A stretch of DNA of 19,462 nt. Source: Deltaproteobacteria bacterium UBA5756. Its GTDB lineage: Bacteria > Desulfobacterota > Syntrophorhabdia > Syntrophorhabdales > Syntrophorhabdaceae. The notes beneath the pieces were generated by a model. It made no database searches. It was given only the letters and a program-made list of their open reading frames with translations, and was not told the DNA's origin. Shown in pieces: positions 14,768-19,462 of the stretch. Within the stretch, counting starts at the first letter, position 1; the number at the start of each line of letters is the position of its first letter. A program made the position numbers and the translations under genes. Where the stretch lies: positions 1 through 19,462 of the forward strand of contig DIFE01000012.1 of NCBI GenBank assembly GCA_002418985.1, in the 5' to 3' direction.

Positions 14768-16435
14768 TTATTGTTTCTGCACGGCTCCCTGTTCCACCTC
14801 CAGTTTCTTTACAATGTCTTCCCTCAGATCGCGTTTGAGAATTTTACCGGCAGGACTTAAGGGGAACTGTGACACGACTTCCATCCTCTCCGGGAGCTTG
14901 AACTTGGCAATGTTCTTGGTCAGAAGGAAGTCTATAATCTCCTTGAAGGTAATTGTCTGGCCCTCTTTAGGCATAATATAGGCACAGGCCTTCTCAAGAA
15001 ATACGGGGTCGGGCATCGCCACGATCGCCACATTCCGCACCTTGGGATGAGAGAGAATAAGATTTTCCACTTCTTCAACATTGATCTTCTCCCCACCGCG
15101 ATTGATGACATCCTTCTTCCTTCCTTCGGTAAATATATAGCCTTCCTTGTTCATTCTAACAAGGTCGCCCAGCTTGTAAAAACCGTCTTCGGTCCACGCA
15201 ATCTTGTTGTGATCCGGGGCACGATAATAACCACGTATCGTGTAAGGTCCCCTAACGGCCAACTCACCACGCTCACCGATGGGCAGTGTCCGGCCTTCGT
15301 CATCTATCACTTTCACCTCGTCAGCGGGGGACACGGGCCTCCCGGAGCTCGTCATTATCATATCCTCCGGGTCATCCAGTCGCGTATAGTTCAGCAGGCC
15401 TTCGGCTGTGCCGTACACCTCCTGTGGAGTACAGCCGAATTTTTCCCGGACACCCTTGCGAAGCTCCGGGGCCAGTCTTGCTCCCCCGTTCTGGACGGTT
15501 TGCAGCGACGAAATGTCGTAGTTCTTTGCTTCATCGCTATTCAGCCACATAACGATAAGCGGAACAGCGGCCGCGATGACGGTGACCCTTTGTTCCTGGA
15601 CAACGGAAAATACACTGGCGGCATCCATGTTTGATGAGATCACCACCTTCCCGTGATGCAGCCATGTTCCAATCATGCCATAGGAGCCCAGGGAGTAATT
15701 ATGGGCTATCGGGAGAACCGCAAAATAGATCGTATCGCTGTTCACACCCGCAAACCGGGCGCTCTGCCATGCATTGTAGACATAGTCGTTGTGGGTCCTC
15801 GGAATCAGTTTTGGCAGGGCTGTAGTCCCGCCTGAAAGATGTATGAGGGCAACATCACAGGGATCGGGCCGGTACTTCTTGAGGTAGTCCGTTGAAAATT
15901 CCTGTTCTATTGGTGTTGAAAGAAATTCGTCGAGCGAATGCATCCCGTCAGGCACAGGGGAACCGGCCACGAGCACGATTTTAACTCCAGGAATCTTCTT
16001 TTTTAATTCCTGCGCCATCCCGGCATAGCTAAAACGCCGAAATTCGGAGGGAATCACATAACCCGCCGCGTCGCTGTGTTTGAGAAAGTACCCTATCTCC
16101 ACCTGCCGGTGAGGAGGAAGAGACATTATGGGGATCACGCCCACTTTGATCAAACCAAAAAACGCATAGACAAACTGCTCGATATTGGGCATCTGAAAAA
16201 CGACGCGATCTCCCGGCTTAAACCCCAGCTTTGAGAAGTGCAGGGCAAGCCTGTCGATCCTGTTTCCCATTTCCCGATAGGTAATCGTCTTCTGATCGCA
16301 TGCCAGCGCCACCTTATCGGGGACCGCATCGATAGCCTCATCCAATTTTTCAGTAAGCGTCTTGTCTTCCCAATATCCCTCTTCGCGATATCTCTTAACG
16401 TATTCGGGCGGCCACGGAGTGAATCCTTCAAGCAT
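14768..16435 (-). CDS. Stand-alone aryl-acid AMP/CoA ligase, EntE/DhbE-like
   Basis: A 555-residue ANL-superfamily adenylating enzyme, very similar in pattern to 2,3-dihydroxybenzoate-AMP ligase EntE from its start (FTPWPPEYVKRYREEGYW) onward. Key motifs are the phosphate loop SGGTTALPKLIPRTHND (201-217), the aryl-acid pocket motif AHNY (N246, the Asn typical of aryl-acid rather than amino-acid activating domains), EVYGTAEGLLNYTRLDD, GRKKDVINRGGEKI and the catalytic C-terminal lysine K531 in SPAGKILKRDL. The phosphate loop has Ala-Leu where EntE has Gly-Thr. No isochorismate or peptide-synthetase genes lie nearby, so I infer activation of an aromatic acid, probably to its CoA thioester, for catabolism. 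ATG 16435 has AAGGAGGT upstream, and a sigma-54 promoter precedes it. Confidence 0.85.
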   Translation of the reverse strand: MLEGFTPWPPEYVKRYREEGYWEDKTLTEKLDEAIDAVPDKVALACDQKTITYREMGNRIDRLALHFSKLGFKPGDRVVFQMPNIEQFVYAFFGLIKVGVIPIMSLPPHRQVEIGYFLKHSDAAGYVIPSEFRRFSYAGMAQELKKKIPGVKIVLVAGSPVPDGMHSLDEFLSTPIEQEFSTDYLKKYRPDPCDVALIHLSGGTTALPKLIPRTHNDYVYNAWQSARFAGVNSDTIYFAVLPIAHNYSLGSYGMIGTWLHHGKVVISSNMDAASVFSVVQEQRVTVIAAAVPLIVMWLNSDEAKNYDISSLQTVQNGGARLAPELRKGVREKFGCTPQEVYGTAEGLLNYTRLDDPEDMIMTSSGRPVSPADEVKVIDDEGRTLPIGERGELAVRGPYTIRGYYRAPDHNKIAWTEDGFYKLGDLVRMNKEGYIFTEGRKKDVINRGGEKINVEEVENLILSHPKVRNVAIVAMPDPVFLEKACAYIMPKEGQTITFKEIIDFLLTKNIAKFKLPERMEVVSQFPLSPAGKILKRDLREDIVKKLEVEQGAVQKQ

Positions 16436-16481
16436 ATCGACCTCCTTATATGTGACATAGATTTTTGAATGACCACCCAAA

Positions 16482-16497
16482 TGCAAATACTATGCCC
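16482..16497 (-). promoter_or_regulatory. Sigma-54 (-24/-12) promoter of the aryl-acid ligase gene
   Basis: On the minus strand the site reads GGGCATAGTATTTGCA. It matches TGGCAY-N5-TTGCA at all positions except the first, with the essential GG and GC ten bases apart. Transcription would begin near 16470, about 35 bases before ATG 16435. Its GGCATA-N5-TTGCA layout is shared with the promoter at 11279-11294, which supports co-regulation by the activator encoded at 13004-14350. Confidence 0.75.
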
Positions 16498-16568
16498 CCT
16501 GACCAGGAAGAGAACTCCGGGACGTAAATCGAGGCCCTACAAGCACATATGGTAAATCCATTCCCGTA

Positions 16569-16586
16569 GAACATGAAAAAATGACT
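16569..16586 (-). promoter_or_regulatory. Candidate upstream activator site for the ligase promoter
   Basis: On the minus strand this reads AGTCATTTTTTCATGTTC. It shares GTCAT and TTCATG, in the same spacing, with the palindrome TGTCATGAATTCATGGCA upstream of the oxidoreductase. It is centred about 107 bases upstream of the predicted start, a usual distance for an NtrC-type enhancer site. The symmetry is imperfect, so this is a suggestion. The rest of the 16436-16681 gap shows only the sigma-54 promoter and a short AGTCC/GGACT hairpin at 16632-16644. Confidence 0.3.
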
Positions 16587-16681
16587 GGTTAGAAATTTTC
16601 CTGCTGTAAAGATAATTGCCTTGTTCCTGAGAGTCCTTAGGACTGTTCTTCTGGCGAGCCGTTCCTGGGGTGCGGTGTTTG

Positions 16682-18148
16682 TTACCTTCCCATATCCCGG
16701 GGGTCTGTCGATGGCGGGGCGACGGGTCCGCCTGGCGCGGTTCCCAATGTCTTGTCAAGCCACGACCCTGAGCTTTTTTGCGGTGTCTGCTGTTGGCTGG
16801 CGCGGCCTTGCGGCGGTTGTTTCTGGGCTGGCGGTTTTACCGCCGTGCCTCTTTCAGCCGGAGCCGCGTTCTTCACGGGCTTTGCTGCCTGGGGTGGTGC
16901 CGCGTGGGTGGGTGACGCAGAGACAGCCGCCGGTGTCTCCGGGACAGTCTTCCGGACGGGGGCTTTTTCTGTCGCGGTATCGGCGGTTGTGCCAGGTGCG
17001 GCAGCCCGGCTTTTCCAATACCAGTAGCCTCCAGCCACGGTGATGACACCAAGGATAAAGACAACGGCCGCGATTACCAGGATGAGGACCTTCCTGGAGG
17101 ATCCGGGGGAAGGATCGCTCACGGGGTTGCGTTGAGGTGTCTTCTCCCGCATAGGGGGCTGCTGCAGGTTCTGTGTGGTCGCGGACGGCGGGAGCGATAC
17201 GTTGTGAACCTCCCGTGGAGGCGCTGCGGGAGCAGCGGCAGGAACGGGGGCCTCAATGAGAGGATGTACGGTCCACGCCCAGTTGATCAGCGAACCGATC
17301 CCTTCGGGATCCGCACACCTGATCACAAGATCGGCGCCTCCTCCGGGATTTGTGACAAGGCATGCAGAACCTTGCCGGACTGCAAGACCGAAGGAAGGAT
17401 AATCCGGCGCCCCGCCGGTCAATACCTGGATGATAAAGTATCTGTCGTATTCGTTGAGAAGGAGGTAGAGCTCCTCGCCTTTCTCTTCAAGAAAAATGAG
17501 GGGGTCAGCGTCATCCATCATCCTGATGAAACCATTGCCGGCGAGGTAAGCGATCTCTTCGGACGACACCTCTTTGCCGTCAAGAAATGATTTCAGATGA
17601 GACAGGGTGATGAACGAGGCGGCTTTATCTACCCGGGAGAGTTCGCGGCAGAGCACGGCGATGGCCGCCAGGGTCTTGAGGGATTCCTTTCTGATCGACA
17701 GGAGCGGCAGTTCCTTTTCGCTCGTGACCGATGCGGCAAACGTCTGCCTTGTCCACCCGATGAACTCTTTGGGGGACTCTTCCTGTGAGATTGTCACTCC
17801 CGAATCCCGTTCGCTCCAGCGATACCAGGATCCATCGCCCGCCAGAAGCACGTCCTGGAGAAAGGCATCCCTGGTGAGTTCGATGAAGTAAAAGGCCCGT
17901 TTCGGATTGAGGACGGCCTTGCTGACCGCCGCGCCGAGCGCGACCGGACAGGACGCGACAGCTCCGGCATAATGAGGCGCCAGGGGAGATAGGGGGGAAT
18001 AATCGGCACTGCCTGCCAGGGCGGCAAGGTCGTTCTGCGTTAATGATATCCGGCCATCTTTCGGCGCATCCGCGAGCGGCTTGCCGCAGAACATGCAGAA
18101 CCTGTCCCCGTCGCGATATTCGGCTTTACATTGCTGACACTGCGCCAT
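16682..18148 (-). CDS. Zinc-ribbon single-pass membrane protein with Ala/Pro-rich tail
   Basis: A 488-residue protein. A zinc ribbon at the N-terminus has cysteine pairs C4-x2-C7 and C18-x2-C21 (AQCQQCKAEY, RFCMFCGKPL). A globular region of unknown type (about 60-295) includes AFYFIELTRDAFLQDVLL and LLLNEYDRYFIIQVLTGG. A Pro-rich linker follows, then one membrane helix (about 353-376, KVLILVIAAVVFILGVITVAGG) and a low-complexity Ala/Pro/Gln/Lys tail to the end. The order suggests a cytoplasmic N-terminus with an extracytoplasmic disordered tail. Its ATG follows the TAG stop of the upstream gene with no gap, so the two form an operon. I do not recognise a function. The codon use is visibly GC-richer than in the catabolic genes. 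Confidence 0.75.
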   Translation of the reverse strand: MAQCQQCKAEYRDGDRFCMFCGKPLADAPKDGRISLTQNDLAALAGSADYSPLSPLAPHYAGAVASCPVALGAAVSKAVLNPKRAFYFIELTRDAFLQDVLLAGDGSWYRWSERDSGVTISQEESPKEFIGWTRQTFAASVTSEKELPLLSIRKESLKTLAAIAVLCRELSRVDKAASFITLSHLKSFLDGKEVSSEEIAYLAGNGFIRMMDDADPLIFLEEKGEELYLLLNEYDRYFIIQVLTGGAPDYPSFGLAVRQGSACLVTNPGGGADLVIRCADPEGIGSLINWAWTVHPLIEAPVPAAAPAAPPREVHNVSLPPSATTQNLQQPPMREKTPQRNPVSDPSPGSSRKVLILVIAAVVFILGVITVAGGYWYWKSRAAAPGTTADTATEKAPVRKTVPETPAAVSASPTHAAPPQAAKPVKNAAPAERGTAVKPPAQKQPPQGRASQQQTPQKSSGSWLDKTLGTAPGGPVAPPSTDPRDMGR

Positions 18149-19462
18149 CTATGGTTTCCTCAATTCTTTCAAACGATCCGTGATCTCCCGGCGCTGATCC
18201 TCCGAGAGCCCGGAACTGGTCAGTCTTTTCTCAAGGGCCTTCGCCTGCCCGTCCTTTACGGCGTCCTTTACCTCGGTGCTGTTGAAATCAAGCTTCCCTG
18301 CGTCCTTGTGATCGAGTTCTCCCGTATAGGAATCGAATGCCTTGTCGGTGATGATTCTCCAACCTTTGGCGGGCGTTATGTCCTTCCCCACGATCGGCTC
18401 CGAATACTTGAGGGCCGTATTGACCACCTTCATTACCGGGTTTTTTTCCATGAGGGTGTTCACGCCCAGATCGACGCCGTAGTGGGTCACCGCCTTGGTC
18501 ACCGCGAGGGCACGGCTGTTGCCGGCAGCCATGTAGCCCTTGGCGTCGCCATGGATGGTCGTGCCCGCGTCGAGCACCTTCTTCGCCGTTTCCAGATTCT
18601 TCATTGCCCCGGCGCCGGGACTCGAACCGTCCTTTTCCCATCCTTCGCGCTGTGCCTTGTCTATCTCCCCGAGACGTTCCGAAGGATCCCCTGTGATCGT
18701 ATCGACGGTATCCTTGATATCATCGTGGACTTCCTTTAATTTTTCCAGGTCGTCGACGAGACCGTCACTTCCCTTGACGCTCTCCATCAGCTCTTCCCTG
18801 AGGGCGTATTTCTCGTAGTAGGTCAAATGGGGTTGATTGGTACGTTCCAGTTCTTTCCCGAGATTTTTCAGAATGGACTCTTTGTCGCCGACAGCGGTGC
18901 CGTCCTTTGTCTCCACCACCATGGTGTCCACGAGGTCTTTCATATCATTGTATGACTGTTCGGTGGGCGCGTTATCGATCATCCACAGATTGATGGCGAT
19001 GCGGTCCGTGTCCGATATCGTCCCGGCGGCCCTGTCGGCGAGCTCGGCCTTCACCTCTTCCCCGAGGTCCTTTCTCGTATAATCAAAGGACCGCTCTTCC
19101 ATCTGCACGTGCTCGATGGGCTTCTGGCCCAGTTCTGCGAGGTTCTTGTCATAATTGTCGATCTGGCGGCTGAGCCTCCCAACGGCCGCCTCGGCATCGC
19201 GAACCACATCGGCTGCCCCTTGCTGGCGCGCCGCCTCGAGGCGCTGCTTCTGGTAGTCGAGATCGGTCATGTCCTGATCGCGATAGGTCTTTATGAGATC
19301 GATCTGATAGTCGTTGCCTGACGCGGCCTGTGCTTCACCGGGAACGGGTTCGGTCTCACCCCGGATGATTCCCGCAAGTTCGCCGAGTGCCTCCCGCGGC
19401 CTGACGCCCTGGGCGAATCCGGTAAGGAGCGTCCCCACAGCCGCGGCGGCAGCCGCGGCCCC
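18149..19462 (-). CDS. Large charged, helix-rich protein of unknown function (N-terminus beyond the right edge)
   Basis: The frame is open to the window edge, so the gene is partial. An internal GTG at 19438 is possible, but the eight codons upstream of it in the window are also in frame (Gly then seven Ala). About 437 residues are visible. They are rich in Asp, Glu, Lys and Ala and predicted mostly helical, with a likely coiled coil around DYQKQRLEAARQQGAAD. The C-terminal end (DGQAKALEKRLTSSGLSEDQ to KELRKP) is also helical. The middle has a Gly/Ala-containing stretch near MAAGNSRALAVTKAVTHYGVD that resembles pore- or phage-tail-associated helices, but this is not a family assignment. The stop directly abuts the zinc-ribbon gene start. 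Function unknown; a secreted or surface-complex component is one possibility. Confidence 0.65.
   Translation of the reverse strand, partial: GAAAAAAAVGTLLTGFAQGVRPREALGELAGIIRGETEPVPGEAQAASGNDYQIDLIKTYRDQDMTDLDYQKQRLEAARQQGAADVVRDAEAAVGRLSRQIDNYDKNLAELGQKPIEHVQMEERSFDYTRKDLGEEVKAELADRAAGTISDTDRIAINLWMIDNAPTEQSYNDMKDLVDTMVVETKDGTAVGDKESILKNLGKELERTNQPHLTYYEKYALREELMESVKGSDGLVDDLEKLKEVHDDIKDTVDTITGDPSERLGEIDKAQREGWEKDGSSPGAGAMKNLETAKKVLDAGTTIHGDAKGYMAAGNSRALAVTKAVTHYGVDLGVNTLMEKNPVMKVVNTALKYSEPIVGKDITPAKGWRIITDKAFDSYTGELDHKDAGKLDFNSTEVKDAVKDGQAKALEKRLTSSGLSEDQRREITDRLKELRKP

Noticed and set aside
17132..17590. 152-codon plus-strand ORF opposite the zinc-ribbon gene
   Set aside because: High GC content produces long antisense frames here; the zinc ribbon and membrane helix are on the minus strand.

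Overview
The window looks like an anaerobic, aromatic-compound-degrading bacterium of the deltaproteobacterial (Desulfobacterota) kind. The clues are a cytoplasmic PAS histidine kinase paired with an NtrC-type sigma-54 activator, two good -24/-12 promoters beside them, a dienoyl-CoA-reductase/old-yellow-enzyme-type flavoprotein, an aryl-acid adenylating enzyme and two organic-solute transporters. This is inference from gene content, not a taxonomic assignment.

Left part (1-2400): remains of toxin-antitoxin loci. The start of a probable UPF0175-type gene runs off the left edge on the minus strand. Next comes a small antitoxin-like ORF interrupted by an in-frame TAG, then AT-rich DNA with a palindrome. 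An intact AbiEi-type antitoxin gene follows, whose AbiEii toxin partner is cut to about 50 residues just where a SAM-methyltransferase gene begins.

Middle-left part (2400-4800): small envelope genes. These are a DUF3147-like membrane protein (minus), a minimal two-helix K+ channel (plus), a DUF4410 exported protein (minus) and a small exported Cys-rich protein (minus).

Catabolic/regulatory core (4800-16500): on the minus strand, reading leftwards from 11246, are an FMN/FAD oxidoreductase, a small membrane protein plus sodium:solute symporter, a small unknown protein, a NifS-like cysteine desulfurase and an MFS transporter. A histidine kinase/sigma-54 response regulator pair on the plus strand follows, and ends with a second copy of the small unknown protein. 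An EntE-like aryl-AMP ligase lies beyond it on the minus strand. Both the oxidoreductase and the ligase have a well-matched sigma-54 promoter just upstream. The simplest reading is that the two-component system switches on flanking genes for uptake, activation and reduction of an aromatic or similar acid. The two paralogous small proteins are the least understood members. A 139-bp inverted-repeat element sits between the second small gene and the ligase.

Right part (16680-19462): a GC-richer two-gene minus-strand operon. It encodes a zinc-ribbon, single-helix membrane protein and, upstream and truncated by the window edge, a long charged protein of unknown function.
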